Shown here one piece after another: positions 53,021 to 61,469 of a stretch of 64,000 nt of DNA. This DNA comes from Actinomadura rifamycini DSM 43936. GTDB lineage: Bacteria; Actinomycetota; Actinomycetes; Streptosporangiales; Streptosporangiaceae. The stretch is taken from NCBI RefSeq assembly GCF_000425065.1, contig NZ_AULB01000033.1, positions 1 to 64,000 of the forward strand, written 5' to 3'. The notes beneath the pieces were generated by a model. It saw only the letters and a list, made by a program, of their open reading frames with translations. It had not been told where the DNA came from and searched no databases. A program made the position numbers and the translations under genes. The stretch's first letter is position 1. Each line of letters opens with the position of its first letter.

Positions 53021-53716
53021 TCACCGCGCCGCCAGGGCGGGGAAGGCCAGGACGCGCGCGGCCGGGCCGCCCGGCGGGCCCGCGGCCCCGCCGGCGTCCG
53101 CCCCGTCCCGTCCCGCCCGCACCGCGTCGCCCGGGAGGGCCCCGGTGAGGAGGTGGCCGCGGAACGCCGCCCCCTTCGCGGTGATCTTCATCGGCTGGAA
53201 CGCGCCCGGCGCCAGCGCGCAGAAGCCCGTCTGCACGACGTCCTCGTAGAGGGAGTCGGACACCACGTAGGCCAGGTCGCGGGCGCCGTCGTCCAGCAGG
53301 CGCCGCAGCGGCGCCGCGTCCAGCAGGCGCTGGACGACGATGGGCGCGTCGCCCGCCGGTCCGAACGGGCCCGCGGTCAGCGTGCCGTAGTGCAGCGCGA
53401 GCCGCACCCGCAGCCGGTGCCGCCCGGGGCGGCGGTTCACCTCCCGCAGCGCCGCCGCGAGCCCGATGGCGAACCCGCCGGCGACCGGCGCCGGGTCGGT
53501 GCCGGCCGGCAGCGTCGCCAGCTCCCCGTCCCCGCCGACCTGCTTCTCCCAGCGCGCCCGGTCGAGTCCGATGCCGTGCGCCGCGCGGTCCAGCGCGTCC
53601 GCGAGCTGGTGCTGCGCGGCGAGCTGGTCGCGGGCGTCCCGCCTGCTGTACTGCTGTATGTCCACCGCCAGCAGGAGGCGGTAGTCGAGCCGTGCCGTCG
53701 TCTCGATTCCTCTCAT
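53021..53716 (-). CDS. Nucleotide-cyclase-fold protein
   Basis: The 231-residue protein begins TTARLDYRLLLAVDIQQYSR and continues with RWEKQVGGDGELATLP and RLRVRLALHYGTLTAGPFGP. This pattern matches the class III nucleotide cyclase fold seen in actinobacterial proteins that have lost standard catalysis: the first metal Asp is in AVDIQQYS and GGDGE stands where GGDEF/GD-F motifs are expected. A flexible Gly/Ala/Arg tail follows residue 195. It may bind nucleotides or act in signalling; cyclase activity is not established. ATG 53716 is chosen because conserved sequence starts there. Confidence 0.6.
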   Translation of the reverse strand: MRGIETTARLDYRLLLAVDIQQYSRRDARDQLAAQHQLADALDRAAHGIGLDRARWEKQVGGDGELATLPAGTDPAPVAGGFAIGLAAALREVNRRPGRHRLRVRLALHYGTLTAGPFGPAGDAPIVVQRLLDAAPLRRLLDDGARDLAYVVSDSLYEDVVQTGFCALAPGAFQPMKITAKGAAFRGHLLTGALPGDAVRAGRDGADAGGAAGPPGGPAARVLAFPALAAR

Positions 53717-54036
53717 TCCCGATCCCGCCCTCGGTTGCTTCGAGCGAACAGGGCCCGGTGCCCGCGTCCGCTCCACGCGCGGAGTGAACGTCGCTTCGAA
53801 GGTCCCGGGAAAAGGATCCGGGTTCCGCACCACCGTCCGCATCTCGATTTCCGTCTCCCACGCCCCGTTCGACGCGGAAGGGCGCGGGCCGGTGCCGGTG
53901 GTAAGGCCGCTATGGCGAACTAGTTAGCGTCCGGCTGGAATAGCGAGGTCACAAGGGGCACCTCGGGCAGCGCGGCGTGACGGGGCCCACTGATCGCGGA
54001 CGGTGCGGGCGGCCGGGCGTCCCCTAGGCTGGCGGT
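53717..54036. other. 320-base intergenic region
   Basis: This gap between two divergent genes is less GC-rich around 53905-53930 (TATGGCGAACTAGTTAGCG). Apart from the leaderless -10 element at its right end (54025-54030) I see no gene, strong hairpin or clear operator in it. Confidence 0.5.
54025..54036 (+). promoter_or_regulatory. Leaderless -10 element
   Basis: TAGGCT (54025-54030) is 6 bases before the GTG at 54037, without a ribosome site. TAGGCTGGCG is identical to the sequence before the gene at 3040. Confidence 0.45.
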
Positions 54037-54738
54037 GTGAGCACGACCCGACCGTCCGCCCGGCCCCTCCTGCTGCCCGCCCTGCGCAAGGTGTACGACG
54101 CCTACGTGCGGGAGGCGGACGCGCTGCCCGCGCTGCCCGCCGCCCTGCAGGCCGAGGTGTGGACGTCCGCGCAGCTCGGCGGCCTGCTGGCCGCGGCGCC
54201 GCACGAGCAGGCCCGGCGCGCCGCGCTCGGCGACCTGATCGGCTGCCTGCACGCCGCCGGGACGCCCGGGGCGCGGGCGTTCCTGCGGGCGCTCGCCGCG
54301 ATCGGCCCCGAGGTGGGCCGCCGCGCGGCGGCCAAGGCGGCGGACGCCCTGGGCGGCGTCCCGCCCGCCCCGTGGGAGGACGCGCTCGGCCGCGTCGTCC
54401 CCGGCCAGGCGTGGCTGATCCAGGAGGGCCCGCTCGACGGCGACCGCCTGGTGTGCGAGTTCCGCTACGCCGAGCAGGGGACCGCGGGCCTGCACGCGCT
54501 GGCCGTCCGGCTGACCTACGGCGACGCGCCGACCGAGGTGGTCGCGGTGGGCGACGTCCCCGCGCTGATGACCGCGGCGCGGCAGGCGATGCAGGCCGAA
54601 CTGTGCGTCGTGCAGCCCTACGACACCGCGTCCGTCGGGGCCAGGCTCCGCACCGCCCTGAACGGCGCGGAGCCCGTCCCTGCGGACTGCCGCCCGGCGC
54701 TGGCGCTCGCGCGCCACCGGGCGTCCCTGCTGCCCTAG
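54037..54738 (+). CDS. Conserved hypothetical protein (233 aa)
   Basis: The 233-residue protein has a helical N-terminal half (ALRKVYDAYVREADALPALP, ALGDLIGCLHAAGTPGARAF). The C-terminal half is alpha/beta, starting about residue 125 with QAWLIQEGPLDGDRLVCEF and containing LTYGDAPTEVVAVGDVPALM. There is no signal peptide or membrane segment. I do not recognise the family. GTG 54037 is set by the leaderless promoter element. Its TAG overlaps the stop of the convergent ABC permease gene. Confidence 0.65.
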   Translation: MSTTRPSARPLLLPALRKVYDAYVREADALPALPAALQAEVWTSAQLGGLLAAAPHEQARRAALGDLIGCLHAAGTPGARAFLRALAAIGPEVGRRAAAKAADALGGVPPAPWEDALGRVVPGQAWLIQEGPLDGDRLVCEFRYAEQGTAGLHALAVRLTYGDAPTEVVAVGDVPALMTAARQAMQAELCVVQPYDTASVGARLRTALNGAEPVPADCRPALALARHRASLLP

Positions 54739-55580
54739 CGGCCGAGCGCGCGGTACCGGCGGACCGCCAGCGGGAAGAACACCGCCGTGATCGCCAGCGG
54801 CCACGCCACCGCCATCGGCAGCGCGTTGCCGGCGGCCCAGGAGTCCCCGGCGAGCGCGGCCTGCGCGGGGTCGCCGAACAGGTCCCGGCAGGCGGTGACG
54901 GTGGCCGACATGGGGTTCCACTCGGCGACCGACCCCAGCCACCCCGGCATCGTGCTGGGCGCGACCATGGCGCTCGACAGGAACCCGATCGGCCACACCA
55001 GGATCTGGATCATCATCACCGACTCGGGCCCCTTGGCGACCAGCCCCAGGTACACCCCCACCCAGACCAGGGCGAACCGCAGGAGCAGCAGCAGGCCCAG
55101 GCCGGCGAGCGCGGGGACGATCCCGTCGTGGACGCGCCAGCCCATCGCCAGGCCGCACAGCGCCATCACCGACAGCGCCGCGATCGAGTCGACCAGGTCG
55201 GCGGCGCCGCGCCCCACCACCACGGCGGACGGCGACATCGGCATCGCCCGGAACCGGTCGGACACGCCCTTGGCGGCGTCGGCGGCGACCGCGGTGAACG
55301 TGGCCTCGACCCCGAACACCATCGTCATGGCGAACATCCCCGGGATGATGAACTCCCGGTAGTCCCCGCCCGGGACGTCCATCTGGCCGCCGAACAGGTA
55401 GCCCATCATCAGCACGACGAGCACCGGGAACGCCAGTCCCATGACGAGCTGGTCCGGGCGCTTGACCCAGTGCGTGAGCGCCCGCCGGGTGAGCGTCCAC
55501 CCGTCGGCCGCCGCCCACCGCAGCCGCCCCAGCGGGCCGCGCGGGAGCTCCGGGATCGGCGGCATCGTCGCCGTGGTCAC
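54735..55580 (-). CDS. ABC-2 type exporter permease (DrrB family)
   Basis: This 281-residue inner-membrane protein has six hydrophobic helices, beginning at about residue 45 (LVMGLAFPVLVVLMMGYLFGG). GDYREFIIPGMFAM and the SDRFRAMPMSPSAVVVGR loop are the usual DrrB features. The closing region has GNALPMAVAWPLAITAVFF. It pairs with the ATPase to export drugs or lipophilic metabolites. GTG 55580 overlaps the ATPase TGA (GTGA) with GAGGAGGTG upstream. Confidence 0.9.
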   Translation of the reverse strand: MTTATMPPIPELPRGPLGRLRWAAADGWTLTRRALTHWVKRPDQLVMGLAFPVLVVLMMGYLFGGQMDVPGGDYREFIIPGMFAMTMVFGVEATFTAVAADAAKGVSDRFRAMPMSPSAVVVGRGAADLVDSIAALSVMALCGLAMGWRVHDGIVPALAGLGLLLLLRFALVWVGVYLGLVAKGPESVMMIQILVWPIGFLSSAMVAPSTMPGWLGSVAEWNPMSATVTACRDLFGDPAQAALAGDSWAAGNALPMAVAWPLAITAVFFPLAVRRYRALGR

Positions 55581-56548
55581 GCGGGCACCTCCTCGTTCTC
55601 GCCGACCGGGTCGCCCGTGAGGTGCAGGAACACCTCGTCGAGCGTGGGCCGCCGCACCCCGATGTCGGCGACCCGCACGTCCGCCTCGTCCAGCGCCCGG
55701 ACCGCGCCGGTCAGCGCCCCGACCCGGTCGCGGACGGGCGCGCCGATCCGCAGCGCGTCGGCGTCCACCTCGGGCTCGGTCCCGGCGATCCGGGCGACGA
55801 CCGCCGCGGCCGCCGCGAGCGCGCCGGCGTCCTCCAGGACGACCTCCAGGTGGTCGCCGCCGAGCCGGGACTTGAGCTCGTCCGGCGCGCCCTCGGCGAT
55901 GACGCGGCCCCGGTCGATCACCGAGATCGCGTCGGCGAGCCGGTCGGCCTCCTCCAGGTACTGGGTGGTGAGGAGGACGGTGGTGCCGCCGTCGGCGAGC
56001 GAGCGGACCGCGTCCCACACCTCGATGCGGCTGCGCGGGTCGAGCCCGGTGGTGGGCTCGTCCAGGAACAGGACGGACGGCGCCAGGATCATCCCCGCCG
56101 CGAGGTCGAGGCGGCGCCGCATGCCGCCGGAGTACTGCCCCGCCGGACGGTCCGCGGCGTCGGCGAGCCGGAACCGCTCGAGCAGCTCGTCGGCCCGCCG
56201 CCGCGCCCACCGGGCGCCCAGGTGGTAGAGGCGGCCGAACATCACGAGGTTCTGCCGCCCGGTGAGCACCTCGTCGACCGCGGCGTGCTGCCCGACGAGC
56301 CCGATGCGCGTCCGGACCCGTCCGGGGTCGCGCACGACGTCGTGCCCCGCGACCGCCGCGCGTCCCGCGTCGGGACGGGCGAGCGTGGCGAGCACGCGCA
56401 CGCACGTCGTCTTGCCCGCGCCGTTGGGGCCGAGCACGCCGTGCACCGTCCCCGCGGGCACCCGCAGGTCCAGGCCGTCCAGCGCGCGGGTGGCGCCGTA
56501 GGTCTTCCGCAGCCCCGCCGCGTCGATCGCGAACTGTGGCTCTGTCAT
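55577..56548 (-). CDS. ABC exporter ATP-binding protein (DrrA family)
   Basis: The 323-residue ATPase has Walker A GPNGAGKTT (about 40-48), Q-loop LVGQHAAVDEVLTG, signature YSGGMRRRLDLA (about 138) and Walker B VLFLDEPTTGLDPRSR. The DrrA-type C-terminal domain ends RRPTLDEVFLHLTGDP. It drives the neighbouring DrrB-like permease. ATG 56548 (GGGAGAG upstream) is chosen; longer starts run into the intergenic operators. It is divergent from a TetR gene. Confidence 0.92.
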   Translation of the reverse strand: MTEPQFAIDAAGLRKTYGATRALDGLDLRVPAGTVHGVLGPNGAGKTTCVRVLATLARPDAGRAAVAGHDVVRDPGRVRTRIGLVGQHAAVDEVLTGRQNLVMFGRLYHLGARWARRRADELLERFRLADAADRPAGQYSGGMRRRLDLAAGMILAPSVLFLDEPTTGLDPRSRIEVWDAVRSLADGGTTVLLTTQYLEEADRLADAISVIDRGRVIAEGAPDELKSRLGGDHLEVVLEDAGALAAAAAVVARIAGTEPEVDADALRIGAPVRDRVGALTGAVRALDEADVRVADIGVRRPTLDEVFLHLTGDPVGENEEVPA

Positions 56549-56563
56549 CACTCTCCCGAAACT

Positions 56564-56578
56564 CCGTACACAATACGG
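56564..56578. promoter_or_regulatory. TetR-type operator 1
   Basis: CCGTA-CACAA-TACGG is an inverted repeat with a 5-base spacer, 16 bases upstream of the ATPase start. It is suited to repressing the exporter. Confidence 0.5.
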
Positions 56579-56602
56579 ATTAACCATCCCGGGCAATATA
56601 AC

Positions 56603-56613
56603 GTACGTCGTAC
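56603..56613. promoter_or_regulatory. TetR-type operator 2
   Basis: GTACG-T-CGTAC is a perfect palindrome about 45 bases before the TetR start, next to AT-rich TATAAC/TTATAT sequence that could be a -10 in either direction. Confidence 0.5.
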
Positions 56614-56657
56614 AGAGTTTCATCCCGGGCAGCGGACTTCTTTGGGAGGATGCGAGC

Positions 56658-57422
56658 GTGACGACCGAGTACAGCGGCGGCGGCGACCCCCAGCGCAGCC
56701 TCGAACTCCTGTGGGGCGTCCCGCCCGCCCCCAAGCGCGGCCCGAAACCCAAACTGACGGTCGAGGAGATCGTCCGGACCGCGATCGCGGTCGCCGACGC
56801 CGAGGGCCTGGACGCCCTGTCGATGCGGCGCGTCGCCGACGAACTGGGCGTCGCCCCGATGTCGATCTACACCTACGTCTCCAGCAAGGCCGAGCTGATC
56901 GACGTCATGTTCGACCGCGCCCTCGCCGAACTGACCCCGCCCGACGGCGTCCCCGGCGGCTGGCGCCCCAAGCTCGAGCACCTCGCCCGCGACAACTGGG
57001 ACCTGTACCACCGGCACCCCTGGCTGCTGCACGTCTCGGTCGTCCGCCCGCCGATGGGGCCGGCGATCTTCGCCAAGTACGAGTTCGAGCTGCGCGCCGT
57101 CGACGGCATCGGCCTGACCGACGTCGAGATGGACTCGGTGGTCGCCCTGGTCACCGGCTTCGCCGAGAGCTCCGCGCGCGTCTCGGTCAGCGTCGCCGAG
57201 GCCGAGCGGCGCACCGGCATGAGCGACGTGCAGTGGTGGGAGACGCTGGCGCCGCTGCTGGAGCGGCTCGACACGGGCGGCGACGCGTACCCGCTGAGCG
57301 CCCGCGTCGGCGCGAGCGCCGGAAGGGAGTACCAGGGCGCCGTCGGCCCGCGCCACGCGTTCGAGTTCGGCCTCGCGCGCATCCTGGACGGCATCGAGGT
57401 CCTGATCGCCTCGCGCCGCTGA
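56658..57422 (+). CDS. TetR-family repressor of the ABC exporter
   Basis: This 254-residue regulator has an N-terminal helix-turn-helix (IVRTAIAVADAEGLDALSMR followed by RVADELGVAPMSIYTYVSSK, about 35-75). The C-terminal ligand domain is of the TetR_C type (WRPKLEHLARDNWDLYHRHP). Start is GTG 56658 with GGGAGGA. The divergent position next to a DrrAB pair with palindromes between them indicates that it represses the exporter until a drug or metabolite binds. The N-terminal 25 residues before the domain are Pro/Lys-rich. Confidence 0.88.
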   Translation: MTTEYSGGGDPQRSLELLWGVPPAPKRGPKPKLTVEEIVRTAIAVADAEGLDALSMRRVADELGVAPMSIYTYVSSKAELIDVMFDRALAELTPPDGVPGGWRPKLEHLARDNWDLYHRHPWLLHVSVVRPPMGPAIFAKYEFELRAVDGIGLTDVEMDSVVALVTGFAESSARVSVSVAEAERRTGMSDVQWWETLAPLLERLDTGGDAYPLSARVGASAGREYQGAVGPRHAFEFGLARILDGIEVLIASRR

Positions 57423-57425
57423 CCC

Positions 57426-60281
57426 CTACCGCCGCCGGTTCGCCCGTTTCGTCGGGACGGCCGACGCCGGGTCGTCGGGCCACGGATGCCGCGGATACCG
57501 GCCGCGCAGCTCGGCGCGCACCGCCCGGTACCCCTCGCGCCAGAACGACGCGAGGTCCGCGGTGACGGCGGCCGGGCGCCCCGCCGGGGACAGCAGGTGC
57601 ACCACCACCGGCACCCGCCCGCCCGCCAGCCGGGGCGCGGCGTCCCATCCGAACAGCTCCTGCAGCTTCACGGCCAGCACGGGCTGCTCGGGCGCGTAGT
57701 CCACCCGGATCCGGGAGCCCGACGGGACCTCGATCCGCTCCGGGGCCAGCTCGTCCAGCCGCGCCGCCAGGTCCCACGGGAGCAGGCCGCGCAGGGCCGC
57801 CGCGACGTCGATGCGGGCGAGTCCCGCGCGGTCGCGGGCGCCCGCCGCCGTCGCCCAGTCCGGGACGTGCGCGAGCAGCGCCCCGTCGTCCACGGCCGGC
57901 CACGGCTCCCCCAGCGTCCGGTGCAGGAACGCGAGGCGCTCCCGGAGCGCCGCCGCGGCGGGCGTCCAGGTCAGCACGCCGGTGCCCGCCGCGCGGACGC
58001 CGTCGGCCAGCGCCGCCCGCACCCGCTCGGGATCGGGGTCGCGCAGCGGGCGCACGTCCAGCTCGATCGCCCCGAGCCGCTCGACCCGCCGCGCCGCCAC
58101 GTCCCCGTCCCGCCACGCGACCTCGTCCCCGGACGCCGCGAGCGGCGCCGCCGCGAACCGGGCGACGTCCTCGTCGATCACCACGGCCTGCCGGATCCGC
58201 GCCGACGGCGCCCCCGCCGGACGGTCGGCCGCCGCGACCGCGAGCCACCGGGGCCGCGCCCCCGCGAGCGCCGACCCGTCGGCGAGGACCGCGCCCGTCC
58301 CGGACGCCATCAGGAAGTCGCGCCCGCCCTCCGCCCGGACCCGCGCGACCCGCTCGGGAAACGCGAGCGCCACCACCGCCCCCGCCACCGCATCGTCCCC
58401 CACGAACCCCCCGCCCCGCGCGGAGCCGTCCGTCCGTGCGGGGTCGCCGACCCGACCCGTGTCTCCGGACCGAGCGGCACCGCCCGCCCGGGCGGCGCCC
58501 CCCTCGCGAGCCCCGCCACCCGCCCGAGCGGGGCCGTCCGACCGTACGGGGCGGGCCGTCGCGGAAGCGGGGCTCGCGCCTGCGGCATCACCGGTCCGAG
58601 CATCGCCGCCCACCCGAGCGGGGCCGGCCGACCGTACGGGGCGGGCCGTCGCGGAAGCGGGGCTCGCGCCTGCGGCATCACCGGTCCGAGCATCGCCGCC
58701 CACCCGGGCGGGGCCGTCCGCCCGTGCGGGGTGGGCCGTGGTGGGCGGCTCGTCTCGGGGGAGGGCGGCGCGGAGGCGGCGGGACTCGTCGCGCCAGCGG
58801 GCGGCGTGGGCGTCGGCGGGCGGGCCGGGGCGGCGCAGGGCGCGCCAGGCGGCGGTCAGGTCGTCCCCGGCGGCGCGCGGCGGGGGTTCGGACAGCAGCG
58901 CGACGACCTCGGCCGCGGCGCGGGCGCCGACCTCGCGGGCGCCGTCCAGCAGGGCGCGGGCCAGGCGGGGGTGGACGCCGACGCGGGCGAGGCGGCGGCC
59001 CCGGTCGGTGGCGCGGCCGCCGGCGTCGACGGCGCCGATCGCGCGGAGGGTGGCGCGGGCCGCGTCCAGCGCGGCCGGCGGGGGCGGGTCGAGCAGGGCG
59101 AGGCCGCGCGCGTCCGGGTCGCCCCAGCACGCCGCCTGCAGGGCGAACGCGGTGAGGTCGGCCAGCTCGATCTCCGGGCGGGGACGGGACGGGCGCCGCG
59201 CGTGGTCGTGCTCGTCCCAGCAGCGGTACACGGCGCCGGGGGCCTCGCGGCCCGCGCGGCCGGCGCGCTGCTCGGCGGCGGCGCGGGACGCGCGGACGGT
59301 CGTGAGGGCGCCGAGCCCGCGGGCGTGGTCGGTGCGGGGTTCGCGGGCGAGGCCGGAGTCGACCACGACGCGGACGCCCGGCACGGTGAGGCTCGACTCG
59401 GCGACGGACGTGGCGAGCACGACGCGGCGGCCGGCGCCCGGGGACAGCACCGCGTCCTGCGCCGCCGGGGGCGCCTGCCCGTGCACCTGCAGCACCTCGG
59501 CCGGGGCGCCGCGGAGCAGGCCCGCGACGCGCGCGATCTCGCCGGCGCCCGGCAGGAAGCACAGGACGTCGCCGTCGCGTTCGGCGAGGGCGCGGCGGAC
59601 GGTCGCCGCCACGTGCGCGAGCAGGGCCGGGTCGACGCGCATGCCGTGCGGGGGCGGGACGGGGCGCTCCGGGGGCGCCCACACGACCTCGACGGGGTGC
59701 AGCGCCGCCGCGGTCTCCACGACCGGCGCCGATTCCAGGAGCCGCGACCACGGGCCGGTGTCGGCGGTGGCGGACGCGGCGACGAGGCGCAGGTCGGGCC
59801 GGAGCGCGGCGCGGACGTCGAGGAGGAACGCCAGCGCGGTGTCGGCGTCCAAGTGCCGCTCGTGGCACTCGTCCATGATCACCACGTCGGTGCCGGGGAG
59901 TTCGGGGTCGTCCTGGAGGCGCTGCAGGAGCACGCCGGTGGTGACGACCTCGATGCGGGAGCCGGGGCGGTGCTCGCCGCGGACGGTCACGCCGACGCGG
60001 CCGCCGGGGCGTTCGCCGAGCAGCCACGCCATCCGCCGGGCCGCGGCGCGGGCCGCGAGCCGCCGCGGCTCGACCACGGTGATCCGCCCCGCGGGCGCCG
60101 GCGCGGGCAGGGCCAGGCCGGCGAGGGCCAGCGGGACGAGCGTGGTCTTGCCGGTGCCCGGGGGTGCGGCGAGGACGGCCGCGCCCGGGCCGTCGAGCGC
60201 GGCGCGCAGGTCCGGGACGGCCCGGTGGACGGGCAGGCGTTCGGCGGCGGCGAGGCGGTCGGCGGTGGCGGTCCCGGTCAC
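57426..60281 (-). CDS. hrpB: ATP-dependent helicase HrpB
   Basis: The 951-residue DExH helicase has Walker A APPGTGKTTL (about 39-48), motif II DECHERH (about 132), motif III SATAD, motif VI QRAGRAGR (about 341) and the HrpB-specific C-terminal part (LPWDLAARLDELAPERIEVP, VKLQELFGWD). HrpB is usually about 820-850 residues. The excess is a low-complexity Gly/Ala/Arg insertion at about 515-645, which includes two near-identical 30-residue repeats. Start is taken as GTG 60281; a TTG at 60296 is also in frame. It converges with the tetR gene, 3 bases apart. Confidence 0.9.
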   Translation of the reverse strand: MTGTATADRLAAAERLPVHRAVPDLRAALDGPGAAVLAAPPGTGKTTLVPLALAGLALPAPAPAGRITVVEPRRLAARAAARRMAWLLGERPGGRVGVTVRGEHRPGSRIEVVTTGVLLQRLQDDPELPGTDVVIMDECHERHLDADTALAFLLDVRAALRPDLRLVAASATADTGPWSRLLESAPVVETAAALHPVEVVWAPPERPVPPPHGMRVDPALLAHVAATVRRALAERDGDVLCFLPGAGEIARVAGLLRGAPAEVLQVHGQAPPAAQDAVLSPGAGRRVVLATSVAESSLTVPGVRVVVDSGLAREPRTDHARGLGALTTVRASRAAAEQRAGRAGREAPGAVYRCWDEHDHARRPSRPRPEIELADLTAFALQAACWGDPDARGLALLDPPPPAALDAARATLRAIGAVDAGGRATDRGRRLARVGVHPRLARALLDGAREVGARAAAEVVALLSEPPPRAAGDDLTAAWRALRRPGPPADAHAARWRDESRRLRAALPRDEPPTTAHPARADGPARVGGDARTGDAAGASPASATARPVRSAGPARVGGDARTGDAAGASPASATARPVRSDGPARAGGGAREGGAARAGGAARSGDTGRVGDPARTDGSARGGGFVGDDAVAGAVVALAFPERVARVRAEGGRDFLMASGTGAVLADGSALAGARPRWLAVAAADRPAGAPSARIRQAVVIDEDVARFAAAPLAASGDEVAWRDGDVAARRVERLGAIELDVRPLRDPDPERVRAALADGVRAAGTGVLTWTPAAAALRERLAFLHRTLGEPWPAVDDGALLAHVPDWATAAGARDRAGLARIDVAAALRGLLPWDLAARLDELAPERIEVPSGSRIRVDYAPEQPVLAVKLQELFGWDAAPRLAGGRVPVVVHLLSPAGRPAAVTADLASFWREGYRAVRAELRGRYPRHPWPDDPASAVPTKRANRRR
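58523..58702 (-). repeat. 90-bp in-frame tandem duplication in hrpB
   Basis: 58523-58612 and 58613-58702 are near-identical 90-base units; the difference I see is T58537/G58627. Each encodes a 30-residue unit with GPARVGGDARTGDAAGASPA. Degenerate partial units flank them on both sides, so the linker seems to have grown by repeated duplication. Confidence 0.85.
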
Positions 60282-60296
60282 CGCACCAGTGTGCAA

Positions 60297-60603
60297 CGGA
60301 TCAGTATGGCGCCGCGCGCCGGTACCGCAGAGTGATCAACCGTGTGAGAAATGCCACGGTATCGAAAAGGGCCGTGCGGGTTACGGTGATAGTTGCATCG
60401 ACCCTTTCGAGATTGGTCGAGAAGACGTCAAAGTTCGTCCTCGGAACCACCAGGGCAGGGGATGCGAAAGGCCAGGTGGGCAATGCTTCGGAGGGCCGGG
60501 CATTGCTTTACCGTTTGACATACGTCACCGCTCGACGTGTGGTGACATTCCGCCGGGTATCCGCATAATGAGGTTGTCGTAGCAGGATGCCGGGAGGATC
60601 GCG
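60297..60603. other. 307-base intergenic region, relatively AT-rich
   Basis: Between hrpB and the NERD gene the base composition is clearly lower in GC than the surroundings (for example 60380-60450). It contains a good promoter for the rightward gene (60542-60569) and another TTGACA at 60515. Short open frames on both strands (minus 60301-60483 and a plus frame ending 60568) lack ribosome sites and family resemblance. An untranslated RNA is possible but not shown. Confidence 0.45.
60542..60569 (+). promoter_or_regulatory. Promoter of NERD-domain gene
   Basis: GTGACA (60542-60547) and CATAAT (60564-60569) are each one base from the housekeeping consensus, with 16 bases between. A 35-base leader with GGGAGGA then leads to ATG 60604. 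Confidence 0.55.
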
Positions 60604-61374
60604 ATGATCGGCAGCTCCATCTATCTGCGGGACCGCCCCACCTTCACCGGCGGCTCGCCCCAGGCCATCTACGAGGACCTCTGGCAGCGCGACCGGAGAA
60701 AACGGTTGCGGACCCGCGCAATTCTGGCGGGCGGGACGCTGCTGGCGTGCGGGCTGCTGGTCAGCGGGGTTTTCGGAATCGCGATGGCGCTCCTGGTCGC
60801 CGCCGCTGACTCGTTCGTCCATTGGCGCATTTACCACGCTTCGCGCGTCTGGCGGCTCGGTCTGCGCGGGGACGAGCGGATGGGCCGGCTGCTGCGCCTC
60901 ACCCGGGAGCGCCGCGGCCACCGGGTGCTGTACGGCCGGACCGTCCCCGGGCACGGCACCGCCGACCAGCTCGTCATCGGCTCGGACGGCCTGTGGCTGG
61001 TGCACAACGAGGCGTGGCGGCCCGACGCCGAGGTGTCGTGCCACGGCGGCCGGCTGTTCATCGACGGGCGCACCAAGACCAAGCTCGTCCGCGAGGTCAC
61101 CGCGCGGGCCGACGCCGCCGCCGACCTCATCTCCGAGGCCGCCGGGACCCCCGTGAAGGTGCGGCCGCTGCTGGCGGTGCACGGCGGCGAGCTGCCCCGC
61201 CGGACGCGGCTGTTCACCGCGGACGGCATCGTGTTCGGCACCCCGCTGCGGCTCCTGCGGTACATGCGGCGCAACCCGTCCGCCGACTACTCCCCCGACG
61301 AGATCGACGCGATCATGCGCGCCGCCGTGCTCACCCTCCCGATCGGCGGCCGGCAGATGGCGCCCGCCGCCTGA
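60604..61374 (+). CDS. Membrane protein with NERD (nuclease-related) domain
   Basis: The 256-residue protein has a cytoplasmic N-terminus, one or two membrane helices (ILAGGTLLACGLLVSGVFGI and AMALLVAAADSFVHW, about 40-77) and a soluble NERD domain (about 85-235). The NERD domain has HRVLYGRTVPGHGTADQLVI, GLWLVHNEAWRPDAEV and LFIDGRTKTK. NERD resembles restriction-endonuclease folds, and such proteins are thought to act on nucleic acids. The usual catalytic DxnExK is not plain here: Asp in TADQLVIG and Glu in HNEAW are candidates. It stands alone with its own promoter. Confidence 0.7.
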   Translation: MIGSSIYLRDRPTFTGGSPQAIYEDLWQRDRRKRLRTRAILAGGTLLACGLLVSGVFGIAMALLVAAADSFVHWRIYHASRVWRLGLRGDERMGRLLRLTRERRGHRVLYGRTVPGHGTADQLVIGSDGLWLVHNEAWRPDAEVSCHGGRLFIDGRTKTKLVREVTARADAAADLISEAAGTPVKVRPLLAVHGGELPRRTRLFTADGIVFGTPLRLLRYMRRNPSADYSPDEIDAIMRAAVLTLPIGGRQMAPAA

Positions 61375-61469
61375 TCCGACGCAGCTCCGCGGGGGCCGCC
61401 TCCCGGCGCGGACCCCGCCCGACCCCGGGAGCGTCCATGCGCCCGCTCGAACACCTGCGGCCGGCGCGG

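Noticed and set aside
58523..58702. Possible CRISPR-like or intergenic repeat array
   Set aside because: The units are directly adjacent, 90 bases long, in frame inside hrpB, with no spacers.
60301..60483. 60-codon frame on the minus strand in the gap before the NERD gene
   Set aside because: No ribosome site, no recognisable motif, and it overlaps the hrpB upstream region; likely chance in a lower-GC stretch.
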